Source: Caballeronia catudaia
GTDB taxonomy: Bacteria > Pseudomonadota > Gammaproteobacteria > Burkholderiales > Burkholderiaceae
Direction of reading: 5' to 3'
NCBI RefSeq assembly: GCF_001544755.2
Contig: NZ_FCOF02000011.1
Location: forward strand, 1 to 64,000
Length of the DNA: 64,000 nucleotides
In this document: positions 51,037 through 59,661 of the stretch, one piece after another
How positions within the stretch are numbered: the stretch's first letter is position 1
How the letters are laid out: every line of letters starts with the position of its first letter
Notes under the pieces: model-generated
The model's database searches: none
What the model saw: the letters and a program-made list of their open reading frames with translations, nothing else
What the model was told of the DNA's origin: nothing
Made by a program: the position numbers and the translations under genes

Positions 51037-51915
51037 ATGCTCAATCCGCAATGGCTGCGCACCTTTCTCGCGCTCGTCGATCTCGGCAGCTTCACGCGTG
51101 CGGCGGAACGTCTCGATCTGACGCAGGCCGCCGTGAGCCAGCATCTTCGTCATCTCGAAGATCAGCTAGGCCTGCTCGTGGTTCGCCGCACGCGTGGCAT
51201 CGAACTGACGCCTGCGGGCCGTGCGCTGCTCGACTATTGCAGCGAGATGGAGCTTGCCGGCAAACGTCTCGCTTCGCGTTTGTCCGACAGCGAGGACGAA
51301 GCCGGCGAGATCGGATGGATCACGCCGGGCAGCATCGGGCTCGTGCTTTTTCCGCTGTTGCTGGATCTGCAGCAGCAGCGTCCGGAATGGAAGATGCGTC
51401 ATCGCTTCGCACCGGATTCGGAAGTGCTCGAAGCCGTGCTGGAGAGCCGCTACGATCTCGGCATCGTTGCGTTGAAGCCGGACGATCCGCGTCTTGCCGC
51501 GAGCAAGTTCATCGAGGAGCCGCTCGAGCTCGTCGTGCCCGCGAACGCGGACGTGCATGAGTGGAGCGATCTGGAACGGCTCGGCTTCATCGACTATCCG
51601 GAAGCGCATATGACCGCGAGCCGTTTGCTGAGCCGGCGCTTTCCGGGGAATCCAGGCGTCGGCAGCTTGCGGCGGCAAGGGTTCAGCAACCAGATCAGCC
51701 TAATTCTGGAATTTGTCGCGCGTGGGCTTGGCTTTACGGTGATACCGCGTTATGCGCGGATTGCGTTCGGTAAGCCGGAGGCGATCGGTGTCATTGAATG
51801 TGGTGCGCCTGTGGTCGATACGCTTTGGCTCATTCGGCGCGCGGAGTGGCCACTGCCGGTGCGGTGTGTGCGGACTGTGGAGTATCTGAGGGAACGGGTC
51901 AGGACGAAAGGGTAG
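51037..51915 (+). CDS. LysR-family transcriptional regulator
   Basis: 292 aa from ATG 51037 (a GTG at 51034 is in frame). Helix-turn-helix: GSFTRAAERLDLTQAAVSQH then LRHLEDQLG. Effector domain: SIGLVLFPLLLDLQQQRPEW, YDLGIVALKPDDPRL. It is divergent from the OYE gene 95 bp away, whose regulator it probably is. The AT-rich gap (ATCAATTCAATAAAATTTTG) must hold both promoters. Confidence 0.88.
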   Translation: MLNPQWLRTFLALVDLGSFTRAAERLDLTQAAVSQHLRHLEDQLGLLVVRRTRGIELTPAGRALLDYCSEMELAGKRLASRLSDSEDEAGEIGWITPGSIGLVLFPLLLDLQQQRPEWKMRHRFAPDSEVLEAVLESRYDLGIVALKPDDPRLAASKFIEEPLELVVPANADVHEWSDLERLGFIDYPEAHMTASRLLSRRFPGNPGVGSLRRQGFSNQISLILEFVARGLGFTVIPRYARIAFGKPEAIGVIECGAPVVDTLWLIRRAEWPLPVRCVRTVEYLRERVRTKG

Positions 51916-51934
51916 TCTTGCGCTGGGTCACGTG

Positions 51935-51985
51935 TTCGTGTCGGTTGATTGGCATTGCTGTGCGGGGCGGCAGTCACTTTCTTTG
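51935..51985 (+). repeat. Dispersed intergenic repeat, plus-strand copy
   Basis: Begins TTCGTGTCGGTTGATTGGC and ends GGCAGTCACTTTCTTTG. The same order of blocks is found reversed at 57583-57636 and its head alone at 47272. The surrounding 427 bp (51916-52342) contain no gene I can support; the rest is unremarkable except for the terminator at 52292. Confidence 0.75.
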
Positions 51986-52291
51986 CTGCTGCAAGCAAGC
52001 AATCAGTCGCAAAGCCCTATGGGGCAGTAATCTCAGCAAAAACGCCGACGCTCAACCCCCTCGTTACCCCCTTTATGTGCACGATGACTTTTAGAAAAAT
52101 CTCACGCGCGCGAGCCGTTTTTGTACGCTTCGCCGGATGACCGTGTTGCCTTGATAGGCCTCTCATGCCGGGATTGTTTCGATGCAAAAGTGCCCTGTCC
52201 AGCCATCAGATAAACAGCCAGAAGCCGCTCGCGCGGGGACGGTGGTATCGGAGCTCATTGTGCACGCCAGTCGCCGCCGAACACTAAGACG

Positions 52292-52323
52292 CAAAAAAGC
52301 GGCCTGCGTTGAGCTGGCCGCTT
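52292..52323 (-). terminator. Rho-independent terminator of the PAAR/metallopeptidase operon
   Basis: Read on the minus strand: AAGCGGCC, an 11-nt loop, GGCCGCTT, then a T run (plus-strand A run at 52293-52298). It lies 20 bp after the last gene of the minus-strand cassette. Confidence 0.8.
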
Positions 52324-52342
52324 GAAACAACAGGCGCCTAAC

Positions 52343-52783
52343 TTATTTTTCGCAGCAGTCGTTGGGGCATCCGCTGCTTAGCTGAATAAAAGCCGATCTA
52401 CCTTCCGATCCGTAGCTGTTTGGATTGCCTACAGAGCCGACTTCAATCTTGATCTCGATCGGTGCAATCGACAAGCCTCTATCTAAGGCGAGCTTTGCCA
52501 CCTCAACGGCGCGACGGCGAGCAAGCGCATTAGGTTCGACTTCATTCGGCATAGCGTCTCCTGAAATCGAAAGCCACTGTTGAAGAGGAAATCTTGCGAG
52601 CATCTCCGAAGCCCAAGTGCCGAAACGTTGTGCCTGCTCCGGGGAGATATCCGAATGCTCCTTCTCGAAAACGATCGAAAAATATTGCGCAGGTCGATTG
52701 CTTGAACCGGTGCATGCTGCATGACACTCCGCGCAAAACATCACTAGGCTGATTAAAACGGATTTAAGGCTGCTTTTCATCAT
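52343..52783 (-). CDS. Small exported protein of the T6SS-type cassette (possible immunity protein)
   Basis: 146 aa. A signal-like N-terminus (SVLISLVMFCAECHAACTG) with Cys residues after the hydrophobic core suggests export, perhaps lipidation. The remainder has EPNALARRRAVEVAKLALDR, reminiscent of the OmpA-like C-terminal helix, and ends in a Cys-rich NDCCEK. Its 5' end overlaps the metallopeptidase gene by 20 bases. Position right after an effector-like gene plus export to the periplasm suits an immunity protein, but sequence alone does not prove it. Confidence 0.65.
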   Translation of the reverse strand: MMKSSLKSVLISLVMFCAECHAACTGSSNRPAQYFSIVFEKEHSDISPEQAQRFGTWASEMLARFPLQQWLSISGDAMPNEVEPNALARRRAVEVAKLALDRGLSIAPIEIKIEVGSVGNPNSYGSEGRSAFIQLSSGCPNDCCEK

Positions 52784-53426
52784 AAATTACGAACGCTGCG
52801 AGCGAGTCGGCATTTTTAAGAGCAAGGTCTTGATTACTCTGCCCCCAAAGTGCTAGCGGGGTGGAGATGACGTAACGAGGGTCGCCGCTGGCGAACGTAT
52901 CACCGAAGTGGGTCACCTCATGAATAAGTGTCGAGACTCGTGAATCTTGAAATTCCCGGTAGTCCGTGAGCACATTGCAAAATTGAAGGCCGATCGCAAT
53001 GCGCCGATTTTGAATGTTAGGGCTGCAAACGTGCGCGGCTTCCCCGTCTAGGTTGTTCACATTAGGAGCGCAACCGAGCGCGCGGTCTTCATCCGAACCC
53101 ACCCGAATTAAATGGGTGGGCTTCAAGTCAGACATTACGGCACTCACCTTCGTAAACCCATCCAGTAGATAGGCTCGAGTGGTCGCGTCATCTCTTCCGA
53201 ACCACTTTCGCATTCGCTCTTTTGTTTTCGCATCGTTGCGACGAAGATCATCGAGACGCCTTCTTAGCAACACATTCGCCCACCCGATCAAGCGTTCCGC
53301 CATTTCGCGGAATTCCTTGTTTGTCATATTCGGGCATATGCGTTCGGTATTCACATCGATGATTACCGACGAGCCTTCAATCGTGTTTGTCATCGACGAA
53401 TGAACTTCAAAGAGTTCTCTTTCCAT
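52764..53426 (-). CDS. Zinc metallopeptidase, M35/lysine-endopeptidase-like, probable T6SS cargo effector
   Basis: 220 aa. LIHEVTHFGDTFASGDPRY gives the zinc motif His169-Glu170-His173 with Asp182 as candidate third ligand, followed by ALKNADSLAAFV, the C-terminal signature of aspzincin/M35-like peptidases. The N-terminal part has Cys31, Cys119, Cys134 and Cys150 and no signal peptide. It is translated from an ATG that overlaps the PAAR gene's stop by one base, so it is probably loaded on the T6SS spike as separate cargo. Likely target is protein in a competitor's periplasm. No other T6SS structural gene is in the window. Confidence 0.82.
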   Translation of the reverse strand: MERELFEVHSSMTNTIEGSSVIIDVNTERICPNMTNKEFREMAERLIGWANVLLRRRLDDLRRNDAKTKERMRKWFGRDDATTRAYLLDGFTKVSAVMSDLKPTHLIRVGSDEDRALGCAPNVNNLDGEAAHVCSPNIQNRRIAIGLQFCNVLTDYREFQDSRVSTLIHEVTHFGDTFASGDPRYVISTPLALWGQSNQDLALKNADSLAAFVIYDEKQP

Positions 53427-53956
53427 TACACTGCTTCCCCTACCTTCACGGCGATCCTTTCGGCTGCGCCGGTCTTGATGCGTTGTGTTTTTCCGGATCG
53501 GTCGGTCATACCTTCCACAACGACCCCGCTGGTGCTGGTCAAGCGATAGAAAACGTTCACGAGTGGCCTACCGGTGGTGTCGTCGCGAAGCACGTACGCT
53601 TCATCGAAGACCGAAGCGGGAGACGGAGAACCAGCAAAAGATGCCGAGCCCGCGCTTTGCGCGCTGTTAGTGCCGCTGTCGACTTCCAGAAAGATGCCCG
53701 GATTGCTTCCGACGATGACCCGGTTTTTGCCGCATGGACAAAGCACTCTGTCGCCTTCAACGACAACGCTGCGCGTCTTCTCGGTCATACCGTCGCCGGT
53801 GCCGAATATCTTGTAGGCTCCCTTGCAGTTTCCGCATGTGGCTTCGTCGCCGCTGAGGGCGACTTGTCGTCCGTCATCGAAGATGGTCGATGAATACGCG
53901 ATCACGAAACCGCGCGTAGTGGTCGGATCGCCGTGGCGTACAGCGGCTTTACGCAT
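53426..53956 (-). CDS. PAAR-domain spike protein with C-terminal extension
   Basis: 176 aa. AVRHGDPTTTRGFVIAYSST, then a CGNC pair, CPCGKN and VIVGSNPGIFLE, match PAAR-like proteins with metal-binding Cys/His that cap the VgrG spike. The last 60 residues (EAYVLRDDTTGRPLVNVFYR ... VEGMTDRSGKTQRIKTG) form a beta-rich extension of the type that connects to or recruits cargo. It overlaps the upstream PAAR-like gene by 8 bases and the metallopeptidase gene by 1. Confidence 0.85.
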   Translation of the reverse strand: MRKAAVRHGDPTTTRGFVIAYSSTIFDDGRQVALSGDEATCGNCKGAYKIFGTGDGMTEKTRSVVVEGDRVLCPCGKNRVIVGSNPGIFLEVDSGTNSAQSAGSASFAGSPSPASVFDEAYVLRDDTTGRPLVNVFYRLTSTSGVVVEGMTDRSGKTQRIKTGAAERIAVKVGEAV

Positions 53957-54314
53957 GCTTCACCCCGGACTCTGACGCATAAGGCGGCACATATCCCGGT
54001 TCGAACAATCCCGGAATCGTCTCGCCTTCTTTCACGGAGATGCTGAACGCTGATTGCGGTGTCGTTGCGATTCGATCGCCGTTGCTCAGACGCGAACCAA
54101 CCAATGCGAACGGCTTGTTAGCCCATGTCGCACCGAAGCCCGAACCGTCGAGAATGATGGCTTCGGTTCCATCGTCGTACATGACGGTATCGCCGACGAG
54201 CGCGGCTTTGAAGCCGTCGAATTCCGCGCCGCTCGATACCTTCGAAGTTCGCCCGCCGCGTTCGGTTGTCGAACCGATGGTGGCTATCCAATGAATGATT
54301 TCTGACTTGTCCAT
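53949..54314 (-). CDS. Second PAAR-like protein, first intact gene of the cassette
   Basis: 121 aa. WIATIGSTTERGGRTSKVSS, then ALVGDTVMYDDGTEAIILDG and FALVGSRLSNGDRI. The repeated G-D-x-V/I turns are the PAAR-type beta structure. It is smaller than the following PAAR protein and lacks its Cys cluster. Two PAAR-like proteins in tandem before one effector is unusual; this one may be an adaptor. Function inferred from motif and position. Confidence 0.7.
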   Translation of the reverse strand: MDKSEIIHWIATIGSTTERGGRTSKVSSGAEFDGFKAALVGDTVMYDDGTEAIILDGSGFGATWANKPFALVGSRLSNGDRIATTPQSAFSISVKEGETIPGLFEPGYVPPYASESGVKHA

Positions 54315-54348
54315 GTCGTTATCCCGACTGTTGTTAGGGATGACGAAC

Positions 54349-54549
54349 TTATCGGATCAGAAAGTCGATTGGAATCAAGTCTGGTAATTTTGTGTCGATG
54401 AGATTGGACAGCTTGATGCTTGACCACTCGAACGGGTGCGCGATGAAAAATCGGGACTTGAAAAAGAGGCGAATATCGGATTTATTTGCTTTGATGGCAG
54501 CAACACTTTCGCCGTGATTCCGATGCCCCGACTGTTGTCTTGTCTCCAC
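54349..54549 (-). pseudogene. Possible 3' remnant of another cassette gene
   Basis: A frame ending 34 bp before the PAAR-like start reads NKSDIRLFFKSRFFIAHPFE then WSSIKLSNLIDTKLPDL, a plausible folded C-terminus with AT-rich codons like the cassette. No credible start or upstream domain exists; about 55 bp further the MCP gene ends. The 12-bp repeat CCCGACTGTTGT flanks this stretch (54323-54334 and 54527-54538), which may mark a deletion. Confidence 0.35.
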
Positions 54550-54604
54550 GCAACACGGTCGCTCGATGAACGACCCAACCCCCTCAACCCCCCGCCCGCA
54601 TCCC

Positions 54605-56140
54605 CTAATCCTGAAGCCGGAACGTCTCCACCGCCGTGCGCAGCGCGCCTGCCTGATCTTCCAGCGATTGCGCCGCAGCGGCCGCTTCCTCGACCAGCGC
54701 CGCGTTCTGTTGCGTCACTTCGTCCATCTGCGTGACGGCGCGCGCCACCTGATCGATGCCGCTCGACTGTTCCTCGGATGCCGCCGCGATCTCCCCCATG
54801 ATGTCGGTCACGCGCTGCACCGCCGTGCTGATCTCCGTCATTGTGCGGCCCGCTTCGTCGACGAGCGCAGTGCCCGATTGCACGCGGTCCACCGAGTTGT
54901 CGATCAGCTCCTTGATCTCCTTCGCCGCCGCCGACGAGCGTTGCGCGAGGCTACGCACTTCGCCCGCCACGACCGCGAAGCCGCGTCCTTCCTCGCCCGC
55001 ACGCGCCGCTTCCACCGCCGCGTTCAACGCGAGAATGTTCGTCTGGAACGCAATGCCCTCGATGATCGTGATGATGTCCGCGATCTTCGAAGAGCTTTGA
55101 TTGATCTCGCCCATCGTCGTCACGACCTGCGAAACGACATGACTGCCCTTGCCCGCGATCTCCGACGCATTCGCGGCAAGCACGCTCGCCTGACGCGCGT
55201 TGTCGGCGTTCTGTTTGACGGTGCCCGTCAGTTCGTCCATGCTCGACGCGGTTTGCTGCAAGGCAGACGCCTGCTCTTCGGTGCGCGACGAAAGATCCAC
55301 GTTGCCCGCGGCGATCTGCTTGGTTGCGGAAGCGATCGATTCGCTGCCGCTGCGAACCGTGCGCACCGTATCGATGAGGCTCGCCTGCATCGTCGAAAGG
55401 CCGCGCAGCAACTGGCCCATTTCGTCGTTCGACGTCACCTTCACGTTGCTGCGCAGATCGCCGGCGGCGATGGCGTCGAACTGGGCGAGGGCTGCATCGA
55501 GCGGACGCGCGATACGGCCGCGCAGCGATATCCACGTGTAAAACGCCGCGGCCACGCCCACCAGAATCGCGACGATGCTGCCGGTCCGGAACATGCCGAA
55601 CGTCGCCTGTCCATCGTCATAAGCAGTCTGCGCCGATTCGAACTGGAGCTTGCGCACCGCGGCCCCGGACTTTGCGAACTCGTTGAATGCCGCCTGCATC
55701 GCGCTCGCGTCGGCGATGATCTTCTCGTGATCCTGCGCGCGCACATCGGCATAGCCTTGATCGATCAGCTTTTGCACTGCGAGACGCTGCGCGTTGAACT
55801 TGTCCGCGAGTTCCTTTTCGCCGGCGCCTTGCGGCAGGCTGGCGTATTTCGTCCAGGCGTCGTCGGAGGTTTTGCGCATCAGCGCGCCGCGGCCGATCGC
55901 ATCTTCCGCGGCGGGCGTGCCCACGTTGAGCGCCGCGCGGTCGAAGCTCAGACGCTCGCGCGCCGTGAACATCTCCGCGTTGCCGATCGACACTGCGCTC
56001 GGCATTTCATTCGTGAACAGGTCATAGGTGACCGAGTTGGACCGGCTCATGCCGATCAGTCCGACGAGGCCGATTGCGATCAGAAGCGCGCTCAGCAGCG
56101 TCATGGCCAAGGCCAGCCGGCCTTTGATTGTCGAAAACAT
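54605..56140 (-). CDS. Methyl-accepting chemotaxis protein
   Basis: 511 aa from ATG 56140, with GAGAG upstream. Helix 1 (LALAMTLLSALLIAIGLVGL), a four-helix-bundle sensor (about 35-185; TarH-like), helix 2 (SIVAILVGVAAAFYTWISL), a HAMP domain, then the cytoplasmic signalling domain with the invariant tip IEGIAFQTNILALNAAVEAA then RAGEEGRGFAVVAGEV. It relays an attractant or repellent signal to CheA. It ends FRLQD, without the pentapeptide tether NWETF. The ligand is unknown. Confidence 0.93.
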   Translation of the reverse strand: MFSTIKGRLALAMTLLSALLIAIGLVGLIGMSRSNSVTYDLFTNEMPSAVSIGNAEMFTARERLSFDRAALNVGTPAAEDAIGRGALMRKTSDDAWTKYASLPQGAGEKELADKFNAQRLAVQKLIDQGYADVRAQDHEKIIADASAMQAAFNEFAKSGAAVRKLQFESAQTAYDDGQATFGMFRTGSIVAILVGVAAAFYTWISLRGRIARPLDAALAQFDAIAAGDLRSNVKVTSNDEMGQLLRGLSTMQASLIDTVRTVRSGSESIASATKQIAAGNVDLSSRTEEQASALQQTASSMDELTGTVKQNADNARQASVLAANASEIAGKGSHVVSQVVTTMGEINQSSSKIADIITIIEGIAFQTNILALNAAVEAARAGEEGRGFAVVAGEVRSLAQRSSAAAKEIKELIDNSVDRVQSGTALVDEAGRTMTEISTAVQRVTDIMGEIAAASEEQSSGIDQVARAVTQMDEVTQQNAALVEEAAAAAQSLEDQAGALRTAVETFRLQD

Positions 56141-56379
56141 AGCTCTCTCAAGTGGCTGCATCGCAGGTGCGCGTGCGCGAGGGCGACGATGCGACGCCAG
56201 CTTGCGCGCCCGATGAAAACCATCGGACAGCCTGTATAACGACAGCACGGCGATCCCCTTTAGGGGCCGCTTGAAATGCTACCAAAGGCTTACGCCGCGG
56301 ACTTGCCCTGATTCAAGGGCTTAGCGCCTCGAAAACCGTTCTACACTTCTTCCGTCTCAGGAAGGAGGGATTTCCGCGC

Positions 56380-57381
56380 ATGCCTGCCGACGCGCCGCAG
56401 CAATTTCGTCTCGCCAGCGAGATCACGGTCTGGCCGCTCTTGCGCGCGGTTGCCGCGCTGCTGCCGTTCGTCGTGCTTGCGCTCGTGACTTGCAATACGT
56501 TGTGGATGAAGGCGTCGCTGCTCGCGATCTCTGCCGTCATCGCGGAAGACCGGCTCGCGCTCAGGCCGGTGGCCGTCGTGGCGCACGGGCTCGCGATCAT
56601 CGCGGGAACGTATCTGCTGCTGCTTGCCGAGCTGGTGCCGGCGTTCTTCATTATTGCGTGCATGCTGCTCGCGGCGGGCGTGATATTGCTTGCGTCGCGC
56701 GGCGAGAGATTGCGCACGCTGGGCAACTGGACCTTCGTCCCGGTCCTCATATTGGCGAACGAACTGCATGGCGGGCGCACCGTCGATGCATTGATGCGCG
56801 CGGCGCCTGCTTACCTGCCTTATCTGCTCGTGGCGCTCATGCCAGCGGTGACATTGGCTTATATACGCTCGCGCGGCAGGCCTGTGGCGCGCTGGTCCAA
56901 TCTCGACGATTTCGGCGCGCGCGCGCCTTTGGGCGAAGATCTGGCCGCGATGCTCGCGAGCGTCGGCATTGCGGCGGTGATGGTCGTTTATTGGCGGATG
57001 GAGCATGCGCAATGGGTGATCTGGGGCGCGGCCAGCATCGTGACTGGCGCGGTGGATACGGCGCGAGCGAAGTTGCGGAACCGCGCGATCGGCGTGATTG
57101 CGGGCGTGCCGATCGGCATCGTGCTCGGGCGTTATATCGTGCCGCATTCGGGCATGGCCGTCACGCTCGCGACGCTCGCGGGTTTTCTCACGCTAGTCGC
57201 GTTCCAGCGCTACATCGTGGGATATTTTTTCCGTTGTCTGTTCGTGGCTTTGGCGATCATGCTGGCGAACCAGTCTGCGGCCGAAGCGTTCGAGCGGCTT
57301 ACGCATGTGCTTGCGGGCGGCGTGATCGGCATTGTGTGCGTGTTCGGCATGCATGCGGCAGCGAGCCGTCTGTCGCGATAA
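56380..57381 (+). CDS. FUSC/aromatic-exporter-like inner membrane protein
   Basis: 333 aa with about ten membrane segments in two blocks (residues 20-170 and 185-330). The second half (MEHAQWVIWGAASIVTGAVD then GVIAGVPIGIVLGRYI) has the pattern of fusaric acid resistance/FUSC-like exporters, but the soluble central domain of full AaeB proteins is missing. Probably one subunit of, or a short variant of, an efflux system. No membrane-fusion protein gene is adjacent. Divergent from the MCP gene. Confidence 0.75.
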   Translation: MPADAPQQFRLASEITVWPLLRAVAALLPFVVLALVTCNTLWMKASLLAISAVIAEDRLALRPVAVVAHGLAIIAGTYLLLLAELVPAFFIIACMLLAAGVILLASRGERLRTLGNWTFVPVLILANELHGGRTVDALMRAAPAYLPYLLVALMPAVTLAYIRSRGRPVARWSNLDDFGARAPLGEDLAAMLASVGIAAVMVVYWRMEHAQWVIWGAASIVTGAVDTARAKLRNRAIGVIAGVPIGIVLGRYIVPHSGMAVTLATLAGFLTLVAFQRYIVGYFFRCLFVALAIMLANQSAAEAFERLTHVLAGGVIGIVCVFGMHAAASRLSR

Positions 57382-57523
57382 AGGCGGGGAAAAACCCGCT
57401 CGACCGGTCGGCCGCGAAGCGGGCCGGAGCGCGCAAGGGCTGCGCCAATTCGCTGAACGGCGCGTTGTGACAGACCGTGCGCGATCCAAGCCCGGTGAGC
57501 CTTGTGAGGGCACTCGCTACTGC

Positions 57524-57580
57524 CGGACCACGAGAGTAGTTCTGTGCCGCGGCCGGCGTGAAGCGCTTACTCTGGTCCCG
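57524..57580. repeat. Degenerate copy of the REP-like palindrome
   Basis: The right arm GCGCTTACTCTGGTCC is intact at 57564-57579; the left side (CCGGACCACGAGAGTAG from about 57524) is interrupted by about 20 extra bases. It sits head-on against the dispersed repeat that starts at 57583. Confidence 0.55.
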
Positions 57581-57582
57581 AA

Positions 57583-57636
57583 CAAAGAAAGTGACTGCTG
57601 CCCCGCATAGGGGCAACGCCAATAAACCGCCACGAA
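57583..57636 (-). repeat. Dispersed intergenic repeat, minus-strand copy
   Basis: Read on the minus strand it starts TTCGTGGCGGTTTATTGGCG and ends GGCAGCAGTCACTTTCTTTG, with an internal GCCCC/GGGGC stem. It aligns along its length with 51935-51985. The whole gap 57382-57694 (313 bp) holds only this and the REP-like element; no gene is seen. Confidence 0.75.
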
Positions 57637-57694
57637 AACAGGCTTCCATGAAAGCGCAAGCAATCGACGAGCAAAGAAATGTGTCGAAATCCGC

Positions 57695-58918
57695 ATGGAT
57701 TCGCTGATCACAGCGGCGGCCCGCGCGCTCGCCGCGGGTGACCCTCTCGGCGCACTGAACCGCATCGCCCTGCGCGAGGACGCGAGCGCGCTCGCCTTGC
57801 GCGGCATCGCGATGGCGCAACTCGGCGATTTCACCCGCGCACGCGCGCTGATAAAAAGCGCCACCCGCGCATTCGGCGCAAAAGAAGCCCTGTCGCGCTC
57901 GCGCTGCATCGTCGCGGAGGCGGAGATCGCTTTGGCGTCGCGCGATCTCGCCTGGCCTGCGAAGGCGCTGGATCACGCGCGCGCGATCCTCGAAGCGCAT
58001 GGCGATCGCATAAACGCCGCGCACGCACGCTATCTCGAAGTGCGCCGCGCTCTTCTCATCGGACGGATCGACGCCGCCGATCGCCTGCTCGCCGACCTCG
58101 ATCCCGCTGCGCTGCCCGCCGCCTTGCGCGCGGCGCACGAGCTCATGGCCGCGGGCATAGCGATGCGGCGACTCAAGACGAAAGCAGCGCGCGCCGCGCT
58201 CGAACGCGCGACGAACGCCGCGCGCGAGGCGCGCATTCCCGCATTGGCCGCCGAAGTGGAGAGCGCGTGGCGCATCCTGCGCGCGCCCGCGGCGCGTGTC
58301 GTCGCGAAGGGTTCAGAGCGGCCGCTGCTGCTCGAAGAGGTAGAAGCGCTGCTCGCATCGAAGAACGCATTGATCGTCGACGCATGCCGACTGTGCGTGC
58401 GCGAGAACGGCGCGGCGATCCCGCTCGCGACGCGCCCCGTGCTTTTCTCGCTCGCGCGCATGCTCGCGCAGGCATGGCCCGGCGATGTGTCGCGCGACAC
58501 GCTGATCCTGCGCGCGTTTCGCATCAGGGACGCGGACGAGACGCATCGCGCGCGGCTGCGCGTCGAAATGGGCCGATTGCGGACGATGCTGAGCGCTCGC
58601 GCGAGCATCGATGCGACGCCGCGCGGCTTCGCCCTGAAGCCGCATCAGGCGCGCGACGTGGCCGTGCTCGCGCTGCCTGTGGAGGACGAATACGCGCCGC
58701 TGCTCGCATGTCTCGCCGATGGCGAATCGTGGTCCAGCTCGGCGCTCGCGATCGCGCTCGGAGCAAGTCAACGCACCGTGCAGCGCTCACTCGATGCACT
58801 CGCCGCGAGCGGCAAGGCGCAATCGTTCGGGCGCGGCCGCGCGCGCCGCTGGACCATGCCGCCGATGCCCGGATTCACGACGGCCTTGTTACTCCCCGTC
58901 GAGCTCGCGGGCGGCTAG
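57695..58918 (+). CDS. TPR-like protein with C-terminal winged-helix regulator domain
   Basis: 407 aa. Residues about 1-210 are Ala-rich helical repeats of TPR type (ALALRGIAMAQLGDFTRARA, HDRI-type helices later). A middle domain (about 230-315; CRLCVRENGAAIPLATRPVL, RDTLILRAFRIRDADETHRA) resembles a transcriptional-regulator winged helix. The C-terminus (SSALAIALGASQRTVQRSLD ALAASGKA) is a helix-turn-helix. No signal peptide. The start has no strong RBS. The small propeller protein gene follows after 33 bp, so this may be its regulator. A cytoplasmic DNA-binding protein of unknown target. Confidence 0.72.
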   Translation: MDSLITAAARALAAGDPLGALNRIALREDASALALRGIAMAQLGDFTRARALIKSATRAFGAKEALSRSRCIVAEAEIALASRDLAWPAKALDHARAILEAHGDRINAAHARYLEVRRALLIGRIDAADRLLADLDPAALPAALRAAHELMAAGIAMRRLKTKAARAALERATNAAREARIPALAAEVESAWRILRAPAARVVAKGSERPLLLEEVEALLASKNALIVDACRLCVRENGAAIPLATRPVLFSLARMLAQAWPGDVSRDTLILRAFRIRDADETHRARLRVEMGRLRTMLSARASIDATPRGFALKPHQARDVAVLALPVEDEYAPLLACLADGESWSSSALAIALGASQRTVQRSLDALAASGKAQSFGRGRARRWTMPPMPGFTTALLLPVELAGG

Positions 58919-58951
58919 CATGAAGGCACATCAACGAAGGAGGACGGCGAC

Positions 58952-59590
58952 ATGAAACGCGCGAAAGCGGAAATCATCCGTGAATACGGGCCTTTTGCGG
59001 ATATCGAAGGCGTGCACGGCGTCACGTTCGATGGCGAACGCGTGTGGTTCGCCGCCGGCGACACGCTCAATGCGTTCGATCCCGAAAGCGGTGAGAAAGA
59101 GCGCTCGCTGAAGGTCGCCGCGCATGCGGGGACGGCCTTCGACGGCGAGCATCTCTACCAGATCGCCGAGGACCGCATCCAGAAAATCGATCCGAAAACG
59201 GGCCGCGTGCTGTCCACTATTCCCGCGCCGGGCGGCGGCGCGGATTCGGGCCTCGCGTGGGCCGAGGGCACGCTTTGGGTCGGGCAATACAACGAACGCA
59301 AGATTCATCAGATCGATCCGCGCGACGGCGCGATTCTGCGCACCATCGAATCGAATCGCTTCGTCACGGGCGTCACGTGGATCGACGGCGAACTGTGGCA
59401 CGCCACCTGGGAAGGCGACGAGAGCGAGCTGCGGCACATCGATCCGCAATCGGGCGAAGTCATCGAGCGGCTGGAGATGCCGGAAGGCGTCGGCGTGTCG
59501 GGGCTCGAGTCGGACGGGCGTGAGCGGTTCTTCTGCGGCGGCGGGCGCACCGGCAAAGTGCGCGCCGTGCGCAAGCCCAAGCGCGGCTGA
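58952..59590 (+). CDS. Small beta-propeller protein (glutamine cyclotransferase/SMP-30-like)
   Basis: 212 aa with GGAGG upstream (58939-58943). Repeated blades end in phrases such as VHGVTFDGERVWFAAGDTLN, FDGEHLYQIAEDRIQKIDP and LAWAEGTLWVGQYNERKIHQ. There is no signal peptide, unlike secreted glutaminyl cyclases, so it is cytoplasmic. About five blades only, short for an enzyme of the class. Role unknown; likely co-transcribed with the regulator upstream. Confidence 0.75.
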   Translation: MKRAKAEIIREYGPFADIEGVHGVTFDGERVWFAAGDTLNAFDPESGEKERSLKVAAHAGTAFDGEHLYQIAEDRIQKIDPKTGRVLSTIPAPGGGADSGLAWAEGTLWVGQYNERKIHQIDPRDGAILRTIESNRFVTGVTWIDGELWHATWEGDESELRHIDPQSGEVIERLEMPEGVGVSGLESDGRERFFCGGGRTGKVRAVRKPKRG

Positions 59591-59661
59591 TCCGGCCTCA
59601 AGACTTTCCCGTTTCCGCCGATAAACACGCATTGAACCAATAGCGGAACAGGGCCAAAGCG

